NCBI GenBank assembly: GCA_963757395.1
Contig: CAVWRK010000001.1
Coordinates: forward strand, 1 to 64,000
Direction: 5' to 3'
DNA: 64,000 nucleotides
Source of the DNA: DATAOG01 sp963757395
Lineage (GTDB): Bacteria > Pseudomonadota > Alphaproteobacteria > Geminicoccales > Geminicoccaceae
Of this stretch, positions 16,390 through 24,192 are shown piece after piece (the first letter of the stretch is position 1; each line of letters begins with the position of its first letter). The translations under genes and the position numbers were made by a program. The notes under the pieces were generated by a model that was not told where the DNA came from, ran no database searches, and saw only the letters and a list, made by a program, of their open reading frames with translations.

Positions 16390-17739
16390 ATGCTTCGGAC
16401 GCTGAGAATTGAGAACTTCAAAGCCTGGCCGGAAGCTGATCTTCAGTTCGGGCCGCTGACGGGCGTATTTGGCATTAATTCGTCAGGGAAGACAAGCCTC
16501 CTTCAGTTCCTTCTAATGCTTAAGCAAACCAAAGACACCGCCGATCGAGGTCTAACGTTGGAACTGGGGGGACCCTATGTAACTTTGGGCGGGTATCGTG
16601 ATTTCATCTACAACCACGAGGAAACTAATCGCCTCACGTGGTCTCTAACATGGGATCAAGCCGATGATCTCACACTGATAGATCCGAGTGGCAAGAGAAC
16701 GGCCGCCTTCGCCCGCGGTCGCATAATCAAAATCGATAGTAGCATAGAGGCGGTAAAAGGGGCTCCCCGCGCGCGATCACTTGAATACAGGTTCGAGGGG
16801 CGTACGTTCAAGTTAACGCCGAGGCCTAGTGATGCTACCGCGTTCGATCTACAGGCCGAAGGTGACTTTAAGTTCGTGCGAACAACCGGACGACCGTGGA
16901 AACTGCCGGGTCCCATCAAGGCCTATGGCTTTCCTGATCAGGCGCAGACCTACTTTCAAAACTCCGGTTTCCTCGCCCAGTTCGTGGCCGCCTTCGAGGC
17001 ACAGATGGATCGCACCTTCTACCTCGGTCCGCTGCGCGAATATCCGAAACGAGAGTACACCTGGACGCGCTCGCGACCGAGCGACGTGGGCCAGCGCGGG
17101 GAGCGTGCCATCGAGGCAATCCTGGCGGCCACAGAACGAGGCGAGATGCGAAACCTAGCGCCGAAGGCTCATCGACGGCCATTCCAAGAGATGATCGCCT
17201 ACTGGCTGCGCGAGATGGGGATGGTCCAGACTTTTGCAGTGGAGGAGATCAAACAAGGCTCCGGTCTCTATCAGGCCAAGGTACGTGTGCGCGAGCGCGG
17301 ACCAGAGGTGCTGTTGACCGAGGTTGGCTTCGGCGTATCGCAAGTGCTGCCCGTCCTCACCCTGCTCTACTACGTAGAGGAAGGTTCGACACTGATCTTG
17401 GAGCAACCAGAGATCCATCTGCACCCGCTGGCCCAAGCCGGACTTGCCGACGCCATCTTGAAGGCTAGCCAGCGCCGAAATTTGCAAGTAATCGTCGAAA
17501 GCCACAGCGAAAATTTTCTGCTCCGTCTGCTGCGTCGCGTGGCAGAAGACGAGGTCGGGCCAGACTACGTAAGGCTCTTCTTCTGCGAGACGGATACAGG
17601 CGTTTCACGCCTTGTGCCGCTTGAGCTTGACTTGTACGGCACCATAGTGAACTGGCCGAGGAACTTCCTAGGCGACGCTTTCGGTGAGACGGCGGCTGCC
17701 GAGAAAGCCAGGCTGACCCGGCAACTCCAACGCTCATGA
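16390..17739 (+). CDS. AAA ATPase, DUF3696 type (ABC/OLD-like)
   Basis: A 449-aa protein from the ATG at 16390 (MLRTLRIENFKAWPEADLQF). It has Walker A GINSSGKTS at 28-36, signature-like VGFGVSQVLPVLTL, Walker B STLILEQPEIHLHPLAQ and H-loop VIVESHSENFLLR, the order of an SMC/OLD-type ATPase. It ends with LELDLYGTIVNWPRNFLGD, the DUF3696 C-terminal signature. No nuclease domain is fused. Instead the next gene, overlapping by ATGA at 17736-17739, encodes a PIN domain. ATPase-nuclease pairs of this shape occur in defence islands, so an ATP-gated RNase or DNase role is inferred. Confidence 0.88.
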   Translation: MLRTLRIENFKAWPEADLQFGPLTGVFGINSSGKTSLLQFLLMLKQTKDTADRGLTLELGGPYVTLGGYRDFIYNHEETNRLTWSLTWDQADDLTLIDPSGKRTAAFARGRIIKIDSSIEAVKGAPRARSLEYRFEGRTFKLTPRPSDATAFDLQAEGDFKFVRTTGRPWKLPGPIKAYGFPDQAQTYFQNSGFLAQFVAAFEAQMDRTFYLGPLREYPKREYTWTRSRPSDVGQRGERAIEAILAATERGEMRNLAPKAHRRPFQEMIAYWLREMGMVQTFAVEEIKQGSGLYQAKVRVRERGPEVLLTEVGFGVSQVLPVLTLLYYVEEGSTLILEQPEIHLHPLAQAGLADAILKASQRRNLQVIVESHSENFLLRLLRRVAEDEVGPDYVRLFFCETDTGVSRLVPLELDLYGTIVNWPRNFLGDAFGETAAAEKARLTRQLQRS

Positions 17740-18260
17740 CAAGAAGGGTTGTCGACACTAACGTCGCCGTCATTGCAAATGGCCGCGACACCAACGCCAG
17801 CATAGAGTGTCGCCTCCAAAGCGTAATCGCACTGGAACATCTCGTTCAGAGCGGATGCGTAGTGATCGATGATGCTGGAAGCAACCTCGATGAGTATGAA
17901 GGCCGACTTTACCCCGAGGGTCAACCGGGCGTTGGCGACCGGTTCTATCGGCATGTTTTGGACAACCGGGGCAACGTCAGGCGGGTCCGTATGGTGGATA
18001 CTGCACTCGCAAGGGCCGATGCCTTGCGGCGAGCGTTTGAGCGGGGGACCCTGGCGGCTTTCGACCGCTCAGACCGGGTATTCGCTCTGTGCGCTGTAGT
18101 TGGCCGCGTGCCTGTCGCGACGGCGATGGACAGCGACTGGGCTCAACACGAGGCGGGCCTTACGGCCTGTGGTGTGCGAATTGAGTATGTGTGCGGGCGT
18201 GAGGTGGCCGGCAATGCGGCGCGAGTGCCCGTTCGAACTCGGGAGCGCAGACAGCCATAG
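17736..18260 (+). CDS. PIN-domain nuclease-like protein paired with the DUF3696 ATPase
   Basis: A 174-aa protein beginning MTRRVVDTNVAVIANGRDTN, the PIN-fold first strand with Asp7 and Asn9. It is followed by CVVIDDAGSNLDEYEGRLYP, FDRSDRVFALCAVVG and VATAMDSDWAQHEAGL, which supply the expected acidic cluster for metal binding. PIN domains cut RNA. Coupled translation with the ATPase (4-bp overlap) suggests the ATPase controls it. It is not a VapC with a VapB antitoxin: no antitoxin-sized frame precedes it. Confidence 0.8.
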   Translation: MTRRVVDTNVAVIANGRDTNASIECRLQSVIALEHLVQSGCVVIDDAGSNLDEYEGRLYPEGQPGVGDRFYRHVLDNRGNVRRVRMVDTALARADALRRAFERGTLAAFDRSDRVFALCAVVGRVPVATAMDSDWAQHEAGLTACGVRIEYVCGREVAGNAARVPVRTRERRQP

Positions 18261-18289
18261 GCGCACCTTTTGGAGTGAGCCCGCGGTGG

Positions 18290-18496
18290 TCACTGTGGCG
18301 TACAGTACGGTGGCGGCGGACAGCTTGCGCGGATCGTCGCGCCCCCGGCGGCGGCCTCCCGTTCCGCCGCGCGGTAACGGCCGCAGCTGAACTTCTCGCA
18401 GTCGCGGGCCAGGCCCCGGGGAACCGTGATCACGGCGATGGCGGCGTCGTCCAGGCAGCAGACGCCGGCACAGCGGTCGTGAGTACGGTTGGACAC
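18290..18496 (-). CDS. Small Cys-rich hypothetical protein
   Basis: A GTG-started frame of 68 codons with DRCAGVCCLDDAAIAVITVP and RDCEKFSCGRYRAAERE in its first 50 residues. The cysteine spacing looks deliberate. The C-terminal ~15 residues are low complexity. It lies between the PIN gene and IS256. I cannot name a family, and it may be spurious. Confidence 0.3.
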   Translation of the reverse strand: MSNRTHDRCAGVCCLDDAAIAVITVPRGLARDCEKFSCGRYRAAEREAAAGGATIRASCPPPPYCTPQ

Positions 18497-18612
18497 CTCG
18501 AAGAACCGGGATTTCTGGGCGGATTGAGGCCGGTGAGAGGGCTGAGCGAAGCGAAGTGCGGGTGGGAAGGCGATGATTTACCTTTGCGATATTGGTTTGT
18601 AGTTTCTACGCG

Positions 18613-19972
18613 GGTCGTGTCGCGAGGTTGGTGGAAATTGGCTGAGGCGGCGTAGGTTCCGATCGGCAAGATCGAGAAGGAACCCACGCCATGAAGGAAG
18701 CTACGTCAGCGTCGCCGTCTGCGCCATCACCGTTCGTCGGCGACGAGTGGTTCGATCCCTTGGAGGAGGCGGTGCGCGGTCGGGTGCGCTCGTTGATCGA
18801 GCACCTGCTGGAGGAGGAACTGGAAGCCGCGCTCGGCCGGGAGCGCTACCAGCGAGGGGCGAGCTCGAACGGTCGCCGCCACGGGCACCGGCCACGCCAG
18901 CTGGTCACCACCTTCGGCCCGCTGAAACTCTCGGTGCCGCGGGCACGGCTGGCCGCCGAGGCGGGCGAGCAGGAATGGAAGAGCGCTTTACTGCCGGCCT
19001 ACAAGCGGCTCAGCCGCCGGGCCGAGGCGTTGATCGCCCAGGCCTACCTCGCCGGGATGAATACGCGCCGGGTGCGCCGGGCGCTGGCCAAGCTGTTCGA
19101 AAGCCACATCGGCAAGGATGTCGTCAGCCGGGCCTGGCAGAAGACCCGCTCGGCCTGGGCGGCCTGGCAGGAGCGTGACCTTGCCGGCGACGACATCGTC
19201 CGGCTGATCCTCGACGGCACGGTGGTCAAGGTTCGCATGGATCGCAAGGCCACCGCGATCTCGCTGCTGATCGCGCTCGGCGTTCGGCGCGACGGTCAGA
19301 AGGTCGTGCTCGCCATCAAGAACATGGGCGGCGAGAGCGAGGCCGCCTGGCGGGCCGTGCTGGACGACCTGACCGGTCGCGGCATGGCCAGACCGGAGCT
19401 GGTCGTCGTCGATGGCGGCAAGGGCCTCGAGGCCGCGCTCGCCAGTCTCTGGGACAACGTCGCGATCCAGCGCTGCACCGTGCACAAGGAACGCAATCTG
19501 CTCGCGCACGCGCCCAAGCATCTGCACGACGAGATCAAGGCCGACTTCAACGACATGATGCACGCCAGGACGGCCGCCGAGGTCCTGGCCAGGCGCAAGG
19601 CGTTCCTGGCCACGTGGAAGCTGCGCTGCCGGGCGGTCGCCGACAGCCTGGAGGAAGCCGGCGAGCGCCTGTTCACATTTCTGCGCTACCCGCCCGAGCA
19701 ATGGCGATCGTTGCGCACCACCAATGCCATCGAGCGCTTGCACGAGGAATTCAAGCGCCGGATCAAAACCCAGTGCCTGCTGCCCTGTGCCGAGACCGCC
19801 GCCATGCTGTTCTGGGCGCTCCTCGCCTCGGGTCAGATCACCATGCGCCGCGTCGATGGCTGGCCGAGCCTCGAGCGCTCACCCACCGACCTTGACCTCG
19901 CCGCCTGATCCACCCCACCATGCCACGTCCGAACCCACGCCGCCCAATTTCCACCAACTTCGCGACACGACC
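18613..19972 (+). mobile_element. IS256-family insertion sequence, complete
   Basis: Bounded by 29-bp terminal inverted repeats that match at 28 positions (18613-18641, GGTCGTGTCGCGAGG..., and 19944-19972). Flanks show an 8-bp near-perfect target duplication: TCTACGCG at 18605-18612 and TCTACGCT at 19973-19980. A single intact transposase gene lies inside. It inserted between the AAA-PIN pair and an IS5 remnant. Confidence 0.9.
18691..19908 (+). CDS. IS256-family transposase
   Basis: A 405-aa mutator-type transposase starting MKEATSASPSAPSPFVGDEW. It shows the DDE residues in their usual settings: LILDGTVVKVRMD (first Asp), LVVVDGGKGLEAAL (second Asp) and TTNAIERLHEEFKRRIKTQC (Glu), with the C..H-type RCTVHKERNLLAH between. 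The length matches the family and no lesion is visible, so the element is probably active. Confidence 0.95.
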   Translation: MKEATSASPSAPSPFVGDEWFDPLEEAVRGRVRSLIEHLLEEELEAALGRERYQRGASSNGRRHGHRPRQLVTTFGPLKLSVPRARLAAEAGEQEWKSALLPAYKRLSRRAEALIAQAYLAGMNTRRVRRALAKLFESHIGKDVVSRAWQKTRSAWAAWQERDLAGDDIVRLILDGTVVKVRMDRKATAISLLIALGVRRDGQKVVLAIKNMGGESEAAWRAVLDDLTGRGMARPELVVVDGGKGLEAALASLWDNVAIQRCTVHKERNLLAHAPKHLHDEIKADFNDMMHARTAAEVLARRKAFLATWKLRCRAVADSLEEAGERLFTFLRYPPEQWRSLRTTNAIERLHEEFKRRIKTQCLLPCAETAAMLFWALLASGQITMRRVDGWPSLERSPTDLDLAA

Positions 19973-19992
19973 TCTACGCTTTTCGGTTGAGG

Positions 19993-20225
19993 TCAGGCGG
20001 GGTCCGGGCGCAGTTCGAACCAGGCGAGCCGGCGCATGTTGGTGACCAGATTGGCGAGGCCGAGCTTGGTCGTGGCGCGGGCTAGGCCGACCGTGCGGAT
20101 GATCAGGCCGAGACGGCACTTTTGGGTGGCGAACACGTGGTCGATCGCGACCCGAACCCGCGCCCGGGCGGCGTTGCCGCGGGCGACGTGCGTGGCCCGC
20201 ACGGAGATCCCCAACCCGATCACGC
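19993..20225 (-). mobile_element. IS5-family transposase, C-terminal remnant
   Basis: Reading leftwards, ATHVARGNAARARVRVAIDH, VFATQKCRLGLIIRTVGLAR and KLGLANLVTNMRRLAWFE match the C-terminal end of IS5 transposases (R..VEHVFA..K...GL.IRTIG.. and NL.YN.RRL). The N-terminal part and DDE core are missing. It is adjacent to the right end of the IS256 element, which inserted next to it. Confidence 0.75.
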
Positions 20226-20546
20226 GTCCGAGCAAGTCTGCGAGCAAAGCTCCCGTACCGAATCGATTGGTTCGATCCCAGCTCAAGCCGCCTGAGCGGG
20301 CGCCTTTCGAACCCACACCCCTCCGGTCCTCCTCTAAGACCTTGATTTCGCGAGCTTACAACATCCGTACCAAAATGGGCGTGGTTCGGTTGCGCCAGAG
20401 AAAGGGGCCGAAGAGAGAGGAAAACCGCCCGAAATGGGCTTTCGCGCCGCTGCTTGTGGTTCGGAAGAATGGCCGCAAAGGCCCGCATTCTGCGCCGTTC
20501 CGGCCGGCACCGAACCGGTGAAAAAGAATGTCTCAACTGAGGAGTC

Positions 20547-20639
20547 TGGCGGAGGGGATGGGATTCGAACCCACGATACGGATTGTCTCCGTATAACGGT
20601 TTAGCAAACCGCCGCCTTCAGCCGCTCGGCCACCCCTCC
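20547..20639 (-). tRNA. tRNA-Ser (anticodon GCU)
   Basis: On the minus strand, a 7-bp acceptor stem (GGAGGGG/CCCCTCC), D-arm start GGCCGAGCGGC, anticodon loop TTGCTAA with anticodon GCT, a long variable arm (ATACGGAGACAATCCGTAT pairs as a hairpin), T-arm GGTTCGAATCC and a genomically encoded CCA (20547-20549) after discriminator G. It is 90 nt without CCA, the normal size for tRNA-Ser. Its 3' end faces the 1-20.3 kb island, the typical integration side. Confidence 0.95.
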
Positions 20640-20943
20640 GCAGGGCGGGTCCCGTGCGCCGGCATATACCCCGATAAGACGGCGTCGGCAAGCTAGGCGG
20701 AGGCTACAGAAGCTTGGGGGAGGTCCGGGGGGTTCACTGCGCCCAACCTCAGCCCGCTTTCCCTGTTCGGTGACGATCATCGGTGCCAGTCCGGACTGGA
20801 GCGAGCCCGGCTGGGCCGGCTACCATCACGTCTGGCGGGCCGTGCGCCGCGCTCCGCCGCCCGCCGCATGGCTCTAGGCGGAGACCAAGCGCGGCTAGGC
20901 AGAGTGAGGGACGGTTGGAGCGCGCCGGCGCGAGGGCGCCTGG
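20640..20943. other. Non-coding spacer upstream of tRNA-Ser
   Basis: GC-rich sequence of about 300 bp that must contain the tRNA-Ser promoter (minus strand). I see no gene-like frame and no convincing promoter boxes. Confidence 0.5.
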
Positions 20944-21153
20944 TCAGCGCTCGCGAAGCTCGGAAGCGGTTCCCGCGTGTCGATGATCGCGATCGAAGAT
21001 CTTCACCGTGCTGCCCGGGTGCGCAGTTGCAACGTCGTGCAGCATTCCAATCGCACGATCATACGATCGTATGCCGCTCTGCACCTCCTTGCCATCAACC
21101 TCGATCGTGAAGGGCTGCTCATACGGCGGCTCAGGCGCTTCGCTCTTGGCCAT
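20944..21153 (-). CDS. Small hypothetical protein
   Basis: A 69-aa protein starting MAKSEAPEPPYEQPFTIEVD with a beta-strand/helix pattern (GKEVQSGIRSYDRAIGMLHD, then HPGSTVKIFDRDHRHAG). It is soluble. It reads better than the C-terminal part of the lipoprotein frame it overlaps (21003-21153), so I prefer it as the true gene over that stretch. No family recognised. Confidence 0.5.
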   Translation of the reverse strand: MAKSEAPEPPYEQPFTIEVDGKEVQSGIRSYDRAIGMLHDVATAHPGSTVKIFDRDHRHAGTASELRER

Positions 21154-21407
21154 GGCCTCATCCTCCGGCTTTCGAGAGCGGACGGTAGCACTGCGGGAGG
21201 CAGCCAGTCACCAACGGTTGCTCGCGCCCACGCGCTCGGATAGCCGAGCGGACGCCCTTCCGTGAACGGCTTGTACAAGTTGTCACCGAAGCTCGGAGAC
21301 TGGTACGGAGCCGGTGGTTTCGCGACGGCTCCAGGCTCGGGCACGGGCGCAGGCTCAGCACAGCCGGCGAGCAGCCCTATCAAGCCAGCAATCACAAGCG
21401 CGCGCAT
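21003..21407 (-). CDS. Putative lipoprotein (C-terminus uncertain)
   Basis: From the ATG at 21407 (MRALVIAGLIGLLAGCAEPA) there is a short hydrophobic signal with lipobox LLAGC, so the cysteine at residue 16 would be lipidated. A Pro-rich linker follows, then SPSFGDNLYKPFTEGRPLGY. After about residue 65 the composition becomes Arg/Ser-rich and overlaps the better-looking small gene at 20944-21153. Either the protein ends through an unseen frameshift or the 3' part is spurious. Confidence 0.45.
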   Translation of the reverse strand: MRALVIAGLIGLLAGCAEPAPVPEPGAVAKPPAPYQSPSFGDNLYKPFTEGRPLGYPSAWARATVGDWLPPAVLPSALESRRMRPWPRAKRLSRRMSSPSRSRLMARRCRAAYDRMIVRLECCTTLQLRTRAAR

Positions 21408-21470
21408 CGGTGTTTCTCCGCAGGGTAATCCGGCGCGAGGCATCGCGTGGACGGGAGGGCCGTCCCACCC

Positions 21471-22243
21471 TCACTCCTTGCCCGCGAGGTGTGGATGGGC
21501 CGCCTCTGCCTCATCGATGACCTTCATAAGGCTTTCGGTAAAAGCGTCGGCTGAGACGGCGATCCCAATCGCCTCACCCGTTGCGGGATCATTGGACATA
21601 AGCGAATTTATGCCAAGCAAATATATTCCCGTCTTCCTGAAGAGAATGACGGGCGCTCCACTATCCCCAGGGATAGTCAAACAATTGTGTTGGAAAGTTC
21701 CATCGCCATATAAAAGCGTTAGATTGCATCCGATATTTACAGTAAGCTGAGAACCGTTAACTCTTGTGCTCAGTAAATGTTCGCCGACTTTTGCATTCAA
21801 ACTCTTAACGGAGGAAAAATCGAGATATCCTACCGTTCCACCTAGCGGCCATTCAAGAATAAGGAAAGCAAAGTCAAAACCATCGTCGGTTGCGTCTTCC
21901 AGAAACGTGTCGACATGAAACTCTTCCGGGATCACGGTATCTACAACAGGGCTTGCTATCTTGAAGATGCTGACGTGGAAGCCTGCTTGGAAACTAGCCT
22001 CTTTACCAACCATCTTCTTATCTTCATCGAACAAACAGTGCGCCGCCGTCACAACGACCTTGCTTGAAACCAAGGTTCCCACGAATAATTCCCGTTCGCG
22101 AAACTCACTTTGCCAATGGCGTCCCAATTCAGGCCACCCAACCCATCGACATCCCCGGAAGCGTCCGCGGGGACCTCACCCGCATCCGCGTCGATGGGGA
22201 TCGCGATAAGGAGCGCGACGAACAGCGCGCGCAGAACGTTCAT
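21471..22243 (-). pseudogene. Secreted trypsin-like serine protease, frameshifted
   Basis: From the ATG at 22243, MNVLRALFVALLIAIPIDAD is a Sec signal peptide and the frame reads to IGKVSFANGN. Near 22105 one base appears missing from a G run. The next frame continues ELFVGTLVSSKVVVTAAHCL with the catalytic His (TAAHC), the Asp (DDGFDFAFLILEW) and the Ser (TIPGDSGAPVILF), ending in AGKE at 21471. Mature size would be about 230 aa, normal for chymotrypsin-fold proteases. The segment is clearly AT-richer than its surroundings, a sign of transfer. If the indel is an assembly error the gene is intact. Confidence 0.75.
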
Positions 22244-22371
22244 GATCACGCCTCCAATTCGCCGGTTGATGATCCATACGAGCAGCAGAAGCCGATAACA
22301 AGCAACGCCGTGCTGAAGCCGCCAGCACGCATGCAGCGACCACCGGGGCGACGCCTCACTCCAGGCCGCGC

Positions 22372-22860
22372 TCAAGGGCCGGCGATGCCCTTGACCACGG
22401 TGCCGCCGGTCAAAAGGCTCAGCTCCAGGACCGTGGTCGGAAAGACGCAGAACGGGTGCCCGGCGGCGGCGTAGACGGTCTCGAAACGGCCGAGGCTGTC
22501 GTCGATCGCGGTCGGCAGCGGCCGAGGGTGGCCGAGGGGGGCGACCCCGCCGATCACGAAGCCGGTCACCGCGCGCACCCGCTCGGCATCGGCCCGCAAC
22601 ACCAGCCCCCGGCGGCCGAAGGCGCCTGGCAAAGCCTCGGTGGCACAGCGCCGGTCACCGGCGACCAGGGCCATGACCGGCGCACCGTCAATCGTGAACA
22701 CCAGCGACTTGACGATCGCGCCGAGCGCCACCCCGAGCGCAGCGGCCGCGTCCTTGGCGCTGCGCGCGGTCGCCTCGAGCTCGATGACCGCCGCCCGCGA
22801 GCCCTTCGCCGCCAGCGCCGCCTGAACCCGCTGGACCGCGGGATGGGCCAGCCGGCTCAT
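22372..22860 (-). CDS. YbaK/ProX-type aminoacyl-tRNA deacylase
   Basis: A 162-aa protein from the ATG at 22860 (MSRLAHPAVQRVQAALAAKG). A longer start at 22872 is possible. It has the YbaK/EbsC editing-domain pattern: TARSAKDAAAALGVALGAIV, KSLVFTIDGAPVMALVAGDR (with the family's near-invariant Lys), VTGFVIGGVAPLGHPRPLPT and FETVYAAAGHPFCVFPTT. These enzymes hydrolyse mischarged aminoacyl-tRNAs (for example Cys- or Ala-tRNAPro). The stand-alone form of normal length looks complete. Confidence 0.88.
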   Translation of the reverse strand: MSRLAHPAVQRVQAALAAKGSRAAVIELEATARSAKDAAAALGVALGAIVKSLVFTIDGAPVMALVAGDRRCATEALPGAFGRRGLVLRADAERVRAVTGFVIGGVAPLGHPRPLPTAIDDSLGRFETVYAAAGHPFCVFPTTVLELSLLTGGTVVKGIAGP

Positions 22861-23357
22861 CGGTACCCCCATCGCCCCGTGGCTGCGCAGCCGCGGCCCG
22901 GCGTCGCCGCCGCCGACCCGAACGCCTGCCGCGACGGCCCTCGCCGGCCGCCGGACCGCCCGCATGAGACCCGGCGCGCGGCGGGCGCCGGAAAGCTCGA
23001 ACGGACCCCAGGGGCGCGCGCCAGGGGTCGCGCCCCGCGGCGCCTCGCAATCAGCGATCCGCCTGATCTTTCGGCTCGGCCCGGCCCAAACCGAAACCGG
23101 GAGAGCAGGGCGGTCGCGCGGGCTCGGATCCGGGCGCTCACCGCCGGCATCGAGGCCGCCGTCGCGGATCTGCCAGACGGTCGCATCGTCATCTCGTTTC
23201 CTCCTCCCGGCCGGGTCTGCGCAGCGCAGGAGCCCAACCGAGCTCGGGGCGTCCGCGAGCGCTTCGCGACCGCCCTTGGCGGTCGAGCGGCCGGACGCCG
23301 GGCAGCCGCGCTCGGAACATAGCCGCCGGCGCGATCCGGTTGAAGCCATGACCCGGC
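22861..23357. other. GC-rich intergenic stretch
   Basis: About 500 bp between the YbaK gene and a toxin-antitoxin remnant. All long frames here are Arg/Ala/Gly/Pro-rich with no recognisable motif. I see no gene. Confidence 0.5.
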
Positions 23358-23460
23358 TGGCGTCGGCAAGGAAATTGCGCGAACCTGTGGTGGGTGATCG
23401 GTGGCGGAGGAGGCGTTCGAGAGCCTCATGGCGGGGCTGGAGGGCGCCCTTGCCTACCGC
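23358..23460 (+). pseudogene. higBA remnant (toxin end and antitoxin start)
   Basis: The sequence GGCAAGGAAATTGCGCGAAC and onward matches, with few changes, the higB-higA junction at 26870-26920 (opposite strand). It holds the last residues of a HigB-like toxin, the spacer, a GTG start at 23401 and VAEEAFESLMAGLEGALAY, the N-terminus of a HigA antitoxin. It then runs into unrelated sequence. It is a short fossil of a second higBA locus. Confidence 0.65.
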
Positions 23461-23615
23461 ACGTGGCTTTGTTGTGCCGCACGCCGGCACCCGGTGCACG
23501 ATCGCCGACGGGCACGCGCACTTGCCGGCGCGGACGGAGTGAGTTTGTGCACTCTGTTGCTTCGCGGGCGGCGTGCTGGTATCTTCAATGTCGAAACGCT
23601 ACGGAAGGACCATCC

Positions 23616-23849
23616 ATGCGCGTCACCCGCTGGGGCAACAGTCTCGCGGTGCGGATCCCGAAGGCTTTGGCCACGCAGACCAGGATCGAGGAAGGCTCGG
23701 AGGTCGAGCTCTCGGTCAGCGACGGGGTGCTCACGATCCGGCCCAAGGCGCTGACGTACCGCCTCGAGGAGCTGCTGGCGCAGGTCACGCCCGAGAACCG
23801 GCACGACGAGGTCGACTGGGGCGAGCCGCAGGGTAAGGAAGCTCGGTGA
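23616..23849 (+). CDS. mazE: MazE-type antitoxin (AbrB/SpoVT)
   Basis: A 77-aa protein from the ATG at 23616 (MRVTRWGNSLAVRIPKALAT), the swapped-hairpin AbrB fold that binds the operon's own promoter. The acidic C-terminus (LEELLAQVTPENRHDEVDWG) is the toxin-neutralising arm. It overlaps the mazF start by four bases (GTGA, 23846-23849). Expected to autoregulate the operon. Confidence 0.9.
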   Translation: MRVTRWGNSLAVRIPKALATQTRIEEGSEVELSVSDGVLTIRPKALTYRLEELLAQVTPENRHDEVDWGEPQGKEAR

Positions 23850-24187
23850 GGCGGGCCGCGGCGCCGGAATCCGGCGATCTCGTCTGGCTGTCGCTCTCGC
23901 CGCCGGCCGGGCGCGAGCAGGCCGGGCGACGGCCGGCCCTGGTCCTGACGCCGGCAGCGTTCAACGACCGGGTGGGGCTGGCCTTGGTCTGCCCGGTCGC
24001 GAGCCGGGTCAAGGGCTATCCCTTCGAGGTCGCGCTTCGAGGTGCCGGGAGTGTCTCGGGCGTGGTGCTGGCCGATCAGCTGCGCTGCCTCGATTGGCGC
24101 GCCCGGCGGGCCGAGCCCGCCGGTAAGGCGCCGGCGGCCGTCATGACCGAGGTTCTGGCCAAGCTGCGGCCGCTGCTCGGAGGCTGA
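23846..24187 (+). CDS. mazF: MazF-type mRNA interferase toxin
   Basis: A 113-aa protein starting at GTG 23846, coupled to mazE. It shows GDLVWLSLSPPAGREQAGRR, PALVLTPAAFNDRVGLALVC, PVASRVKGYPFEVAL and VSGVVLADQLRCLDW, the beta-barrel core and conserved Arg/Ser/Thr region of MazF ribonucleases. It cleaves RNA when MazE is lost. It seems complete, the only intact mazEF pair in the window. Confidence 0.9.
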   Translation: MRRAAAPESGDLVWLSLSPPAGREQAGRRPALVLTPAAFNDRVGLALVCPVASRVKGYPFEVALRGAGSVSGVVLADQLRCLDWRARRAEPAGKAPAAVMTEVLAKLRPLLGG

Positions 24188-24192
24188 GGACC

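Noticed and set aside
17736..18260. PIN gene as a VapC toxin of a VapBC pair
   Set aside because: No antitoxin-sized gene precedes it; it overlaps a 449-aa ATPase and has a different PIN subfamily pattern.
22857..23429. 190-codon minus-strand frame upstream of YbaK
   Set aside because: Arg/Ala/Pro/Ser-rich with no motif; it overlaps the YbaK start in a different frame. Probably non-coding.
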